Below are positions 1 to 10,400 of a stretch of DNA of 64,000 nt, piece by piece. Each line of letters begins with the position of its first letter. Position 1 is the first letter of the stretch. The position numbers were made by a program, and so were the translations under genes. Source of the DNA: Saccharicrinis sp963666825 (lineage in GTDB: Bacteria > Bacteroidota > Bacteroidia > Bacteroidales > Marinilabiliaceae); assembly GCA_963666825.2 (NCBI GenBank), contig OY763044.2:868001-932000 (forward strand), read 5' to 3'. The notes under the pieces were generated by a model. The model had not been told where the DNA came from. It saw only the letters and a list, made by a program, of their open reading frames with translations, and searched no databases.

Positions 1-2
1 TT

Positions 3-323
3 ACCAATAGTGGCTTTTCTGCATTGGAAGTTTATTTGAATGATCTTGCCGGGGAAACCATAGAATTGTCTTTCCCAACTGCCATTTCTACAAATACAGA
101 AGATAAAATCGTAATATTTACTGATAACAACAATTTGTATGTTAATACTGACCTGGTAATTAAAGAAATTGACATTATAGATATGAATGGTAAGGTTGTA
201 ATGTCAAAATCAAATTTAAACGGTCAATCTGTAAACATCTCTTTTCTTACTAAAGGTATTTATGTAGCAAAAGCTAATATAAACGGAGAGATAATAACTC
301 ATAAATTTTTAAAAGATAATTAG
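3..323 (+). CDS. 3' fragment of a T9SS-secreted protein
   Basis: The reading frame is open to the left edge of the window, so this is only the C-terminal part of a longer protein. The last 80 or so residues (a segment with DMNGKVV, then NISFLTKGIYVAKANING, ending in HKFLKDN) have the pattern of the type IX secretion system type A sorting domain of Bacteroidota, which directs cargo across the outer membrane and is then removed or anchored. The catalytic part lies outside the window. From its place in front of a pectinesterase and pectate lyases, an extracellular pectin-active enzyme or binding protein is a reasonable guess, but nothing visible proves it. A TTG codon at 24 is not a credible start because coding sequence continues upstream of it. 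Confidence 0.75.
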   Translation, partial: TNSGFSALEVYLNDLAGETIELSFPTAISTNTEDKIVIFTDNNNLYVNTDLVIKEIDIIDMNGKVVMSKSNLNGQSVNISFLTKGIYVAKANINGEIITHKFLKDN

Positions 324-626
324 AGCATCGTTAACCTGTTCAATTATTTTTTTTAGAACATAAGTGCAGGTTGGAATAGGACTATGAGCTTCAGTTACTA
401 ACTGGTTTATTTCAGACTTACTTATTGAAATTATACGATGAAGCAAACATGTAAAATTTAATAATAAAAGCTATTCTGCTTGTAATGGTTAAAATTTCAT
501 GAGAGTTCCATCTGACAAATGATAGAAATTATAATCATATGAAACGAGCCATGAGTAAAACTTACTCACTCAGAAAGATGATAATTGGCGAGTTCCCTAT
601 GGCTTATGAAAACAAATTATAATCAT
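324..626. other. Intergenic leader with 19-bp direct repeat and stem-loop
   Basis: No gene is seen here. A 19-bp sequence (starting AAATTATAATC) occurs at 526-544 and again at 614-632, where its second copy carries the likely start codon of the pectinesterase. Between the copies, GAGTAA-AAC-TTACTC (552-566) can form a small hairpin. A TTGGCG...TCCCT stretch at 586-598 resembles the hairpin in front of susC at 36,140-36,165. Confidence 0.45.
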
Positions 627-2069
627 ATGAAAAATATTGTAGTATTACTTATATTATTGGCAGGTGTTTTTAATGTTTCTGCTCAGGTATTCGATTATGT
701 AGTTGATGCTAATGGATCTGGAACACATACTACCATTCAATCTGCCATTGATGCTTGTCCTGATAATGTGCGAACATTTATTTTCGTAAAAAACGGTACA
801 TATCAGGAAAAGGTAATGATCGGTTCTCATTCAACAACTTCAAGCAAAATAATATCCTTAATTGGTGAGGATGTTGATAACGTAATTATCTCATGGGATG
901 ATTATAATGGTAAAACGATTACATATGATGGAAAAACAGTAACATCAGGAACACCTCAATCTGCTACTTTTACTGTTAATTCAGAAGACTTTTATGCAGA
1001 GAATCTTACTATTAGAAATGAATATACTTCAGCTCAGGCTGTTGCTTTATATACTGTAGCAGATAGACAAACATTTAAGAATTGTAAGATTATTGGTTTC
1101 CAGGATACGCATTATTTAAAAAAGGCACGAAGATCTTTTTATAAAGATTGTTTTATTGAAGGAGGTACAGATTACATATGTGCTGGTGGTACAGCCATTT
1201 TTGAAGATTGTACTTTAAATAGTTTAAAAAATGGATCATTTATAACTGCTCCTGAAGATATATTAGCCATTACATCCGGTTATTTTCATGGCTTTGTTTT
1301 TAGAAACTGCACACTAACTTCTGATGATAATATTATTGTTTATTTAGGACGTCCATGGCAAATGCTTGCTTCTTCGGTTTTTATTAGCTGTAATATGGAA
1401 AATATCAAACCTGAAGGATGGTCGGAATGGGATGGTAGTAATTATGCTACATCTTTCTTTGCTGAATATAACAGCATGGACATGTCTGGCAATTTACTTG
1501 ATGTATCCAACAGAGTTTCATGGAGTAGACAATTAACAGAATCAGATGTAAATACATATTATACAAATGATGTGATATACTCGCACATTTCTGCAAGTTA
1601 TGATCCTGTAGCCTTAGTTACTCCTCTTTCAGACCCGGCTAATGCTCAAATTAATGGTACAGAGTTAACTTGGGATGCTGTTGATGGATCATTGGGGTAT
1701 GTAATTTATAAGGATGGTGTTGTATTAGGATTTTCTCAAAGTAATACTTATACGGATGGTACTCCTTCTTCCATAGATACTTATCATATAGTATCTGTTA
1801 GTAGTATTGGTGCATTAAGTGATGGGACAGTAACTGGCGAACCTACAGCTATAAATGAAATAGATAGTGAATTAAGTTATACTTTAACAAAGGATGCGAT
1901 TGCATTTGATCAGATTACAAATGTTGAAGTTTATAATATGTACGGAAAGCTTGTAATAAAAAAGAAGTTGGTATATAATGTTTCATTAGAAGAATTAAAT
2001 AAAGGCATTTATATAGTAAAATATGAAGGTGAAACAGGAACTAAGGGAACTTTTAAATTTTTAAAATAG
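627..2069 (+). CDS. Secreted pectin methylesterase (CE8) with T9SS sorting domain
   Basis: Pectinesterases of CE8 remove methyl esters from homogalacturonan, opening it to pectate lyases. The ATG at 627 gives 480 residues and a clean signal peptide (MKNIVVLLILLAGVFNVSAQ); an in-frame ATG at 606 and a TTG at 585 would only add a hydrophilic tail. The beta-helix core runs from about residue 20 to 310 and shows the family signatures: QAVAL, GFQDT with the first catalytic Asp near 160, a variant GTDYICAGG with the second Asp near 182, and LGRPW with the substrate-binding Arg. A fibronectin-III-like segment (about 330-400) and a C-terminal T9SS sorting domain (about 405-480, VEVYNMYGKLV ... KGIYIVKYE) follow. 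The sorting domain implies delivery outside the cell or onto its surface. A second, shorter CE8 without this domain lies at 26,736. Confidence 0.9.
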   Translation: MKNIVVLLILLAGVFNVSAQVFDYVVDANGSGTHTTIQSAIDACPDNVRTFIFVKNGTYQEKVMIGSHSTTSSKIISLIGEDVDNVIISWDDYNGKTITYDGKTVTSGTPQSATFTVNSEDFYAENLTIRNEYTSAQAVALYTVADRQTFKNCKIIGFQDTHYLKKARRSFYKDCFIEGGTDYICAGGTAIFEDCTLNSLKNGSFITAPEDILAITSGYFHGFVFRNCTLTSDDNIIVYLGRPWQMLASSVFISCNMENIKPEGWSEWDGSNYATSFFAEYNSMDMSGNLLDVSNRVSWSRQLTESDVNTYYTNDVIYSHISASYDPVALVTPLSDPANAQINGTELTWDAVDGSLGYVIYKDGVVLGFSQSNTYTDGTPSSIDTYHIVSVSSIGALSDGTVTGEPTAINEIDSELSYTLTKDAIAFDQITNVEVYNMYGKLVIKKKLVYNVSLEELNKGIYIVKYEGETGTKGTFKFLK

Positions 2070-2223
2070 TTTGCTGCAAGTTTTTGTAAACAGATAAGAA
2101 ATAGAAATTAGTAAGGTTCTAACACTTATAAAATATAAGAGAAGTGAAAATATAATGTATTCTGAAGTTCAAAGTGCATTATAGTGAATTTAAATATGGA
2201 TTAGGTTTTGTGTTGTGTTTAAA

Positions 2224-4740
2224 ATGTTAGTAAAAGTATTGTCATATCGGTTTTCATTCAAGTATTTGCTTGTATTCTTGCAGTTAAGCTTATCCGTTCC
2301 TGGAATAATTGCTCAAGCGCCTGTTGTAAAGATTGATTTTAATCAATCAGGAAGAGATGTAAATCAGGTTTCTCAACTGGGTTATGAGGCATGGGATCTA
2401 TATGAAAATCCGGCAACAAAAACTTATCAGGGAGTTTCCTTTTCTGTATCTAAATTTGGAGATATTGGTTCAGGATTAAAAAGCACATGGTATAAAGGAG
2501 GTATTAATACTGCAAAGTTAGTAAGCGATGGTTTAACTGTAAATGATGGCAATGATGGTGCAGCTATATTATTGACAATTAGAAATCTGCCTGAGGGAGA
2601 GAATAGTTTGTTGGTTTATTTAAACAATATTGATAATCCTAAAACACAGACCTTTTGTCCATTGGATATTTTTATCAATAATGAATTAGTTGAAGATGAC
2701 ATTCAGCCTACAATCAGAGCTGTATCAAATTATGAAGCAAAGATTGTATATCTAAAATTTAATGCATTAAAAGATACTGATGTAAATATTTTATTTAAAG
2801 CAGATATGTTAAAAGGAGCTTCTGCTAATAATAAGAATGTTATTATAAATGCCATCGAGCTTAATACTCCAAACTTGCTAGAACAGGCAAAAGAACCTTT
2901 TCCTCAAGACCATGATGAACATGTAATTACAAAAGAGGACAATTCAGTGACTTTAAAGTGGATTGCAAATCCAAAGGCATGTTCGCACGATGTGTATTTT
3001 TCAAATAATATTGAGTCTGTTATTTCTGCACAAAAATCTGATGAAGCATATAAGGGAAATATGAAGGAAACTTCTTTCGATGTATCAGGTTTGGATTCTC
3101 ATTTAACTTATTATTGGAGAATTGATGAAGTAAAAGAAGACGGATCTGTCACCAAAGGCGAAATTTGGTCTTTCAGAATTGCACAATTGGCTTTTTCAGG
3201 TGCAGAAGGCTATGGAAGGTTTGCCAGAGGCGGTCGTGATGGAAAAGTGGTTCACGTAACAAATCTGAATGACAGTGGTGAAGGAAGTTTACGCTATGCT
3301 ATAGAAATTGAAAAAGGACCAAGAACCATTGTATTTGATGTTTCAGGAATTATTCAATTACAATCGCGTTTGACATTATCCGATAGTAAAGTAACTATTG
3401 CAGGACAAACAGCACCAGGTAAAGGAATATGTATTAAAAACGCACCTTTGGGTTTAAGCGGCGCTGAGGATGTTATTATTCAGAATATTCGTGTTAGAAG
3501 AGGATCTGAAGGAGATTATAATTGGGGCCTTGACGGAATGGGAATGCAAGGTAGTAACAACTGTATTATAGATCATTGTTCAATAAGCTGGACTATTGAC
3601 GAAGCTTTTAGTTCGCGTTCTGGTCAGAATATCAGTTTACAAAGAACATTAATAAGTGAAGCATTAAATGTAGCTGGTCATCCTAATTATCCGGAAGGAA
3701 CTAAACATGGTTATGCAGGTAGCATTGGAGGAGATATTGGAAGCTTTCATCATAATTTATTAGCTCACTGTGAAGGTCGTAATTGGAGTCTGGCAGGTGG
3801 ACTTGACGGTAATGCTTATTATGCTGGTCGTTTGGATATCAGAAATAATGTGGTATATAACTGGGGTCACAGAGCTACAGATGGAGGAGCAAAAGAAGTA
3901 AATTTTGTTGGCAACTATTACAAACCAGGAGCAGCAACCAATTTTTTCTATGCTTTAAATATGCAACATGAAGGTACTGGATTGGGTATGCAAAGAGCAT
4001 TTTTTAAAGGTAATGTGATGCCGGGTTATTTTGATGAAGAAGATCAGGAGAAAGGTCGGAAGTTCACAATAAGTAATAATGCAAATGTAGATTGGGAAAC
4101 TTTTGTGAAAGAGCCATTTTTTGCATCATACGTAAATACACAATCTGCAATAGCTGCTTATAAAGATGTTCTTTCAGATGTAGGTTGTATTAATCCTGTT
4201 GCTGACGATCATGATCTGCGCATTATCGAAGAAACGCTTAAAGGCACTTATTCAATTAAAGGAAGTAAATCAGGAAAACCGGGTTTGCCTGATGATCAGT
4301 CTGATGTTGGGGGATATGAAAATTATCCTGTAGAAATCAGAAATAGCGATTGGGATTCTGATGGTGACGGACTTCCTAATTGGTGGGAGGAAGCTTTTCA
4401 TTTTAATATCAATTCTGCAAAAAACGATTTTTCAGATACTAATAATGATGAAGACGGAGATGGATATACTCAAATGGAAGAGTATTTACATTGGATGAAT
4501 AAGCCACATTATTTTAGCTCTGTAAAAGATAAGCTTGTTATTGATCTTGAAGCTTTATTTAAGGGATATGAAAAAGCACCGCACTATTCTGTTGTAAATG
4601 CGGATAACGGAAAAATCAGAATTAAAAAAGATCAGGCAAAAATTAGCTCTTCAAATAAAGGTTTTGCATCATTCACTATAAAAGTTGTCGATGCAGAAGG
4701 CGATAGTAAGGAGCGCGAAGTTGTGGTATATTTTAAATAG
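2224..4740 (+). CDS. Multidomain pectate lyase (PL1-type)
   Basis: This enzyme should cleave de-esterified homogalacturonan by beta-elimination outside the cytoplasm. With the ATG at 2224 (preferred over a GTG at 2215) the 838-residue protein starts with a signal peptide ending near VPGIIAQ. A CBM-like beta-sandwich (about 30-230) and a fibronectin-III-like domain (about 240-325) come before the PL1 beta-helix (about 330-660), which opens with FSGAEGYGRFARGGRDGKV and contains TIAGQTAPGKG and IRVRRGSEG. Near residue 720-770 a DSDGDGLPNWWEE and NNDEDGDGYTQMEEYL pair looks like calcium-binding dockerin or EF-hand-like loops, and a small beta domain ends the protein. No T9SS sorting domain is visible. 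It is followed by a second PL1 gene 128 bp downstream. Confidence 0.85.
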   Translation: MLVKVLSYRFSFKYLLVFLQLSLSVPGIIAQAPVVKIDFNQSGRDVNQVSQLGYEAWDLYENPATKTYQGVSFSVSKFGDIGSGLKSTWYKGGINTAKLVSDGLTVNDGNDGAAILLTIRNLPEGENSLLVYLNNIDNPKTQTFCPLDIFINNELVEDDIQPTIRAVSNYEAKIVYLKFNALKDTDVNILFKADMLKGASANNKNVIINAIELNTPNLLEQAKEPFPQDHDEHVITKEDNSVTLKWIANPKACSHDVYFSNNIESVISAQKSDEAYKGNMKETSFDVSGLDSHLTYYWRIDEVKEDGSVTKGEIWSFRIAQLAFSGAEGYGRFARGGRDGKVVHVTNLNDSGEGSLRYAIEIEKGPRTIVFDVSGIIQLQSRLTLSDSKVTIAGQTAPGKGICIKNAPLGLSGAEDVIIQNIRVRRGSEGDYNWGLDGMGMQGSNNCIIDHCSISWTIDEAFSSRSGQNISLQRTLISEALNVAGHPNYPEGTKHGYAGSIGGDIGSFHHNLLAHCEGRNWSLAGGLDGNAYYAGRLDIRNNVVYNWGHRATDGGAKEVNFVGNYYKPGAATNFFYALNMQHEGTGLGMQRAFFKGNVMPGYFDEEDQEKGRKFTISNNANVDWETFVKEPFFASYVNTQSAIAAYKDVLSDVGCINPVADDHDLRIIEETLKGTYSIKGSKSGKPGLPDDQSDVGGYENYPVEIRNSDWDSDGDGLPNWWEEAFHFNINSAKNDFSDTNNDEDGDGYTQMEEYLHWMNKPHYFSSVKDKLVIDLEALFKGYEKAPHYSVVNADNGKIRIKKDQAKISSSNKGFASFTIKVVDAEGDSKEREVVVYFK

Positions 4741-4868
4741 AATTTAAAAATCATACGATACTTAATCTGTTTGAGATTTATAATAAAATATTAACCAAAG
4801 TAATAGGGTAACCTCTTGTTTTGGTGTATAGAATTAAAAGGATATTGGAATTAAAAAAACAATTAGAA

Positions 4869-6608
4869 ATGAAAAAAGCAAATCGTGTTTTATGCACATT
4901 AATTGCATTATTTGGTTTTGTGTATTGTAATGGGCTATTTGCTCAATATCCGGATATTCCGGAGGATGTACACAAAGCATCTGTGAAATTAATTGAAGAT
5001 ACTTATAAATTATCTGATGAAGCATGGGAAAAAGCTCTTCCTATTGTTGAAAAAGAAGCTGCTGAAGGTAGACCATATATTCCTTGGGCTGGTCGTCCAA
5101 ATGATTTACCTCAGGCTGATATACCTTCTTTCCCTGGCGCTGAAGGTGGGGGTATGTACAGCTTTGGTGGTCGTGGTGGAAAAGTAATTACCGTTACTAG
5201 TCTGGCAGATCACGGTCCTGGAACTTTACGTGAAGCTTGTGAAACAGGTGGTGCTCGTATTATTGTGTTCAATGTAGCCGGAATTATAAAATTAGAACGT
5301 CCTATTATAGTTAGAGCTCCTTATGTAACTATTGCCGGACAAACAGCTCCCGGTGATGGGGTTTGTTTAGCTGGTGAAAGTTTTTGGATTGATACTCATG
5401 ATGTAGTTATACGTCATATGCGTTTCCGAAGAGGAGAAACGTGGGTAGGTCGTCGTGACGATGCTATTGGAGGTAACCCGGTAGGTAACATTATGTTAGA
5501 CCATATTTCTGCTACTTGGGGATTAGATGAAAATATGTCTATCTACCGTCATATGTGGAATGATGGAACTGGAAAAAAGGATGTTAAGCTTCCGACAGTA
5601 AATATTACTATCCAAAACTCAATTTTTGGTGAAGCTTTAGATACATGGAACCACGCTTTTGGTAGTACACTAGGTGGTGAAAATTGTTCTTTTATGCGTA
5701 ACCTTTGGGCTAATAACTCAGGAAGAAATCCTTCTATTGGTTGGAACGGAGTATTTAATTTTGTGAATAATACAGTATTTAACTGGGTACACCGTTCTCT
5801 TGATGGTGGTGATTATACTGCAAAATATAATATCATAAATAATTACTTTAAACCAGGTCCTGCATCAAAATTAGATGAAGCAGTAGGTCATCGTATCATA
5901 AAACCAGAATCAGGAAGAAGTAAATTGGATCACCATGTTTATGGTAAGGCTTATGTTTATGGAAATATCATGGAAGGTAACGAAAAAGTTACTAAAGATA
6001 ACTGGGCTGGTGGTGTTCAGGTAGAAGATATGCCTGATAAAAATGATCCTTATAAAGAAGTATTGTTATCAGAAGATTTGAAGCAGTATAAAGATCAGAT
6101 TTATTGGACTCGTCCTTTTGCTATGCCATATTTAACTATTATGCCGGCTAAAGATGCTCATGAGTATGTATTAGATCATGCTGGTGCAACATGGCCAACT
6201 CGTGATGCTGTTGATGAACGTATTGCAAGAGTTGTTCGCACAGGTAAGATAGAATATGCAAAAAAGGTAAGCTTAAAAGATGTTCCTCAATTTAAATATC
6301 GTCGTTTATCAGAAGATTCTTATAAAATTGGAATTATTACAGACATTAGTCAGGTAGGTGGGTATCCTGAGTATAATGGTACTCCTTATGTTGATACAGA
6401 TAAAGATGGTATGCCTGATGATTATGAGAACAAAGTTGGATTAAATCCTAATGATGCTTCTGATGCTAATGGGGATATTAACCATGATGGTTATACTAAT
6501 ATTGAAATGTATATCAATGGTATTAATCCTAATTACTCTGTAAACTGGCAAGATCTTAAAAATAATTATGATACATTAAATGATCGAGTTTCATTAATTG
6601 AATATTAA
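4869..6608 (+). CDS. Pectate lyase (PL1-type)
   Basis: This is a 579-residue secreted lyase. The ATG at 4869 starts a typical signal peptide (MKKANRVLCTLIALFGFVYC ... GLFAQ); starts further upstream (TTG 4821, GTG 4824) give an implausible charged extension. The PL1 beta-helix begins with FPGAEGGGMYSFGGRGGKV (about residue 95) and has TIAGQTAPGDG, MRFRRGETWVGRRDDA and the LDHISATWGLDEN segment, matching the neighbouring PL1 enzyme in order and spacing. Residues near 520-575 contain DTDKDGMPDDYE and GDINHDGYTNIEMYINGINP, a calcium-binding-type repeat seen at the C terminus of many Bacteroidota polysaccharide lyases. A terminator-like hairpin follows at 6620-6653. Confidence 0.88.
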   Translation: MKKANRVLCTLIALFGFVYCNGLFAQYPDIPEDVHKASVKLIEDTYKLSDEAWEKALPIVEKEAAEGRPYIPWAGRPNDLPQADIPSFPGAEGGGMYSFGGRGGKVITVTSLADHGPGTLREACETGGARIIVFNVAGIIKLERPIIVRAPYVTIAGQTAPGDGVCLAGESFWIDTHDVVIRHMRFRRGETWVGRRDDAIGGNPVGNIMLDHISATWGLDENMSIYRHMWNDGTGKKDVKLPTVNITIQNSIFGEALDTWNHAFGSTLGGENCSFMRNLWANNSGRNPSIGWNGVFNFVNNTVFNWVHRSLDGGDYTAKYNIINNYFKPGPASKLDEAVGHRIIKPESGRSKLDHHVYGKAYVYGNIMEGNEKVTKDNWAGGVQVEDMPDKNDPYKEVLLSEDLKQYKDQIYWTRPFAMPYLTIMPAKDAHEYVLDHAGATWPTRDAVDERIARVVRTGKIEYAKKVSLKDVPQFKYRRLSEDSYKIGIITDISQVGGYPEYNGTPYVDTDKDGMPDDYENKVGLNPNDASDANGDINHDGYTNIEMYINGINPNYSVNWQDLKNNYDTLNDRVSLIEY

Positions 6609-6619
6609 TATGGTGTTTC

Positions 6620-6653
6620 ATCTCCGGGAATTATTGTTTCTGGAGATTTTTTG
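6620..6653 (+). terminator. Rho-independent-type terminator after second PL1 gene
   Basis: ATCTCC at 6620-6625 pairs with GGAGAT at 6642-6647, followed by a T-rich run. It lies 12 bp after the stop codon of the PL1 gene and before the DUF3826-like gene. Confidence 0.5.
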
Positions 6654-6676
6654 TTTTTAATGATAAGATTTTAATT

Positions 6677-7342
6677 ATGAAGATGAGAATGATATTAACA
6701 GTGATATTTATAGCTTCATTTGTTTTTGGGAATGCTCAAAATGATGGGAATGAGGAAGATGAATATACCAAGGTTATCAGGGGAAGAGCTGATAAAATTG
6801 TAGATGAAATGACCTTTAATTGTAGTGATTTGAAAATTAGAGTCCGTGACTTAATAATGGATCATTATAGGTTTTTAAGTGAAGCAGAGGATTCTCGTAA
6901 TTCTGATGTTGCAAAAATCAGAGAAACATATGCTGAAAATAAGGAATTAAGAGATGCTAAAATAGATTTACGAAAAGCAGAGCAAGAATTGAAAATTCGT
7001 GATCACCATTTTGCATTTAATTCAGAATTAAAATTAATTATTACTGAAGAGCAGATTGATCAGGTTAAAGATGGTTTAACTTATAATGTTTGTCCGAATA
7101 CTTATGCTGCATTTCAGGATATGATTCTTGATTTAAAGCCAGAGGAAAAAGAACAAATTCATATTTGGTTGTTGGAAGCCAGAGAACATGCGATTGATGG
7201 AGGTTCATCAAAAGAGAAGCATGGTTGGTTCGGAAAATACAAAGGACGTATCAATAACTATCTTTCAAAACAAGGTTATGATTTGAATAAGATAAGTGAA
7301 GAATGGCATGAAAGAATGAGAGCTAAAGGTATACAACTTTAG
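6677..7342 (+). CDS. Secreted DUF3826-like protein (copy 1)
   Basis: This 221-residue protein has a signal peptide (MKMRMILTVIFIASFVFGNAQ) and a mainly helical body rich in charged residues. Its pattern, with a helical DKIVDEM ... IRVRDLIMDHYRFL segment and a C-terminal LSKQGYDLNKISEEWHERMRAKG, fits the DUF3826 family found beside pectin-degrading genes in Bacteroidota. A second member with a similar ending lies at 16,497. No catalytic motif is recognisable, and the function is unknown. Secretion and PUL context suggest a binding or accessory role in pectin breakdown. The DUF name is from memory of the family pattern. Confidence 0.6.
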   Translation: MKMRMILTVIFIASFVFGNAQNDGNEEDEYTKVIRGRADKIVDEMTFNCSDLKIRVRDLIMDHYRFLSEAEDSRNSDVAKIRETYAENKELRDAKIDLRKAEQELKIRDHHFAFNSELKLIITEEQIDQVKDGLTYNVCPNTYAAFQDMILDLKPEEKEQIHIWLLEAREHAIDGGSSKEKHGWFGKYKGRINNYLSKQGYDLNKISEEWHERMRAKGIQL

Positions 7343-7400
7343 AAAGATTATTTTGACTTAAAATATTGTAACTATATATTACAATTGAGCTGTGAAACTT

Positions 7401-7432
7401 AGAGTTTGATTTTTAAATAAATCAAACTCTAT
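7401..7432 (+). terminator. Hairpin after DUF3826-like gene
   Basis: AGAGTTTGATT (7401-7411) and AATCAAACTCT (7420-7430) form a perfect 11-bp stem followed by ATTT. It could end the DUF3826-like transcript or act as a leader hairpin for the gene starting at 7457. Confidence 0.5.
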
Positions 7433-7456
7433 TTAAAATTATAAATTACTTTTCTA

Positions 7457-10400
7457 ATGACTCGTTCAGTAAAAAACATTATTTCTGCACACAAAATATT
7501 TGCTATTAAATATACAGTACTTATTTCTTTATTAGTGGTAACTACTTCTATTTTGGCGAAACCTCGTCCAAAACCACTGGTATATATTGGTAGCAATGGA
7601 AAATTAGAATATATCTCAGATGAAAAAGGTAATCGTATTATAGATTTTTCATATTGCGGATATGAAGCCTCAGAAAAAGGAATTCCATTTATTGAAGCCA
7701 AAGTCATTATTCCTGAGGTCGAAGTAGATGCCACCGAATTAATACAAAAAGCCATCGATTATGTTGGAAATTTACCTTTAGATAACAATGGTTTTAGAGG
7801 TGCTATACAGTTTGAAGGTGGAAAATATTTGGTAAAAGGACGATTAAGAATTGAAAAATCAGGAATTGTTCTTAGAGGTAAAGGAATGGGGGATAATGGA
7901 ACCCAGATTATTGTAGGAGGAAAGGACAGACTTACTTTTATCAGAGTTAAAGGTGAGGATAATAAAATATTAGAAAAAGCATCCGATATAAAAGATGCTT
8001 ATGTTCCAATTAATGCAAAATATGTTACTGTAAACAGTGTTAAGGATTTTACAGTAGGACAAAAAATAATGATTCATCGTCCATCTACTCAAAAGTGGAT
8101 TGATGAATTAAAAATGAGAGAAGTTGGTGGTGAATCATCTGGTTATGTAGGATGGAAACCTGGTCAGAGAGATATATGGTGGAACAGAACCATCAAAGAA
8201 ATTAAAAGAGATACGCTGTTTTTTGATGCTCCAATTACAACAGCTTTAGATACAACTTACGGAATTAGTCAGGTTGTACCTTACCAATGGAAAGGAAGAA
8301 TCAATAATATAGGCATAGAAAATTTAAGTTTAACCTCTGAGTATGATGCATCAAATCCTAAAGATGAAGATCATTGTCATTCCGCTATTTCTATTGAAAA
8401 TGCTGAGAATGTTTGGGTGCGTCAAATTGTTTTTAATCATTTTGCAGGATCAGCAGTAGCTGCCTATGAAACAGCTCGTAAAGTAACTGTTGAAGACTGT
8501 GTTTCATTGGCTCCGGTTTCTGAAATTGGAGGGTGGAGAAGAAATACCTTCTTTACAATGGGACAGCAAACTCTATTTCAAAGATTATATGCTGAAGATG
8601 GCTATCATGATTTTGCAACCGGATTTTGTGCAACAGGTCCTAATGCTTTTGTTGAGTGTTATTCAAGTTTGCCTCATAATTATAGTGGAGCAATAGACAG
8701 TTGGGCTTCAGGATTATTGTTTGATATTGTAAATGTTGATGGCCAACGTTTATCATTTAATAATCATTATCTGGATAATCAGGGGTCGGGTTGGTGTGCT
8801 GCCAATTCTATGTTTTATCAATGTTCTGCTGACAGAATAGAAAGCTTTGCACCTCCAACAGCAACCAATTGGTGTATTGCATCATGGGCTCAGTTTATTG
8901 GCGATGGATACTGGCATGAACAAAATAGCCATCTTTCACCCAGAAGTTTATATTATAAACAATTGGCTGATCGTTTAGGAAAGGACGAAAAAGAGTTTGA
9001 AAATCAATACAGAATTAAGCCAAAGGAAGCATCTAGTAGTCCTACAGCAGAAGTGGCAGAGCAATTGACTAAAGAAGCCTATAAACCCATGGAAACAATG
9101 CAGGAATGGGTAATGAGAGCTTCGGAAAGAAATTATATCAATACAGATTCAAAAGATGCTTTATTAGCAACAAAAATAAAAGACACTAAACATGTAAAAG
9201 AGGATGATATACCTGAAATTTCTATTCAAAATGGATGGATGGTATTTGGTTCAAAAGTGATGGCAGGAATGCGTTTTACGGTACCTTGGTGGAGAGGTGT
9301 TGCTCGTCCTTATCAGGCTATTAAAGAGAATCCATGTGTTACAAGATATGTTCCGGGTAGATATGGAAATGGTTATACTGATGACCTTACATATGCATCA
9401 GAATGGATGAAGGAGAAAAATATGGTTGGTTTAGAACACAATTATGGTTTGTGGTATGATCGCCGTAGAATGGACCATGAGCGTGTTCGTCGCATGAATG
9501 GTAATGTTTGGGCTCCTTTCTTTGTGCAACCTTGGGCTCGTAGTGGACAAGGAACTGCTTGGGATGGTTTAAGCAAATATGATCTTACAAAATTTGATTA
9601 TTTCTATTGGTCAAGGTTAAAGCAGTTTGCTGATATTGCCGCCAAAGAAGGTCAGGTTTTGGTTCATCACAACTATTTTCAGCATAACATTTTAGAAGCG
9701 GGAGCACACTGGTCTGATAGTCCATGGCGTCCTGTTAATAATATCAATAACACAGGATTTCCAGAACCAGCACCATATGCCGGAGATAAAAGAATTTTTG
9801 TGGCGGAACAGTTTTACGATATCAATCATCCTGTTCGCAGAGAATTACACAAGAAATTTATCCGTCAGTGTTTAGATAATTTTGCTGATAACAATAATGT
9901 ACTTCAATTGATTAGTGCGGAATATACCGGGCCTGTTGAGTTTGTTGAATTCTGGATTGATGTGATCAAAGAATGGGAAAAAGAGACCGGGAAACATGAA
10001 ATGATTTGCTTAAGTACAACAAAAGATGTTCAGGATGCGATTTTAAATCAAGCCGAACGAGCTTCGGTTATTGATGTTATTGATGTTCGTTATTGGAGTT
10101 ATCGTCCGGATAGTTCTGCTTATGCACCAAAGGGAGGTATAAATTTAGCTCCTCGTCAACATGCACGTTTGGAGAAGACAGGTAGCAGATCTTTCAATTC
10201 TGTATATAGAAGTGTGATAGAGTATAGAATGCGTTTCCCTGAAAAAGCAGTGATTTACAGTGAAGGAAGATTTGATGCTTATGGTTGGGCTGTTTTTATG
10301 GCAGGTGGATCTTTGCCTGTTTTACCTCAGGAAATATCTAAAGATTTTCTGATTTCTGCATCTTCAATGAAACCAGTTGAGAATGCTAAAAACGCAGAAG

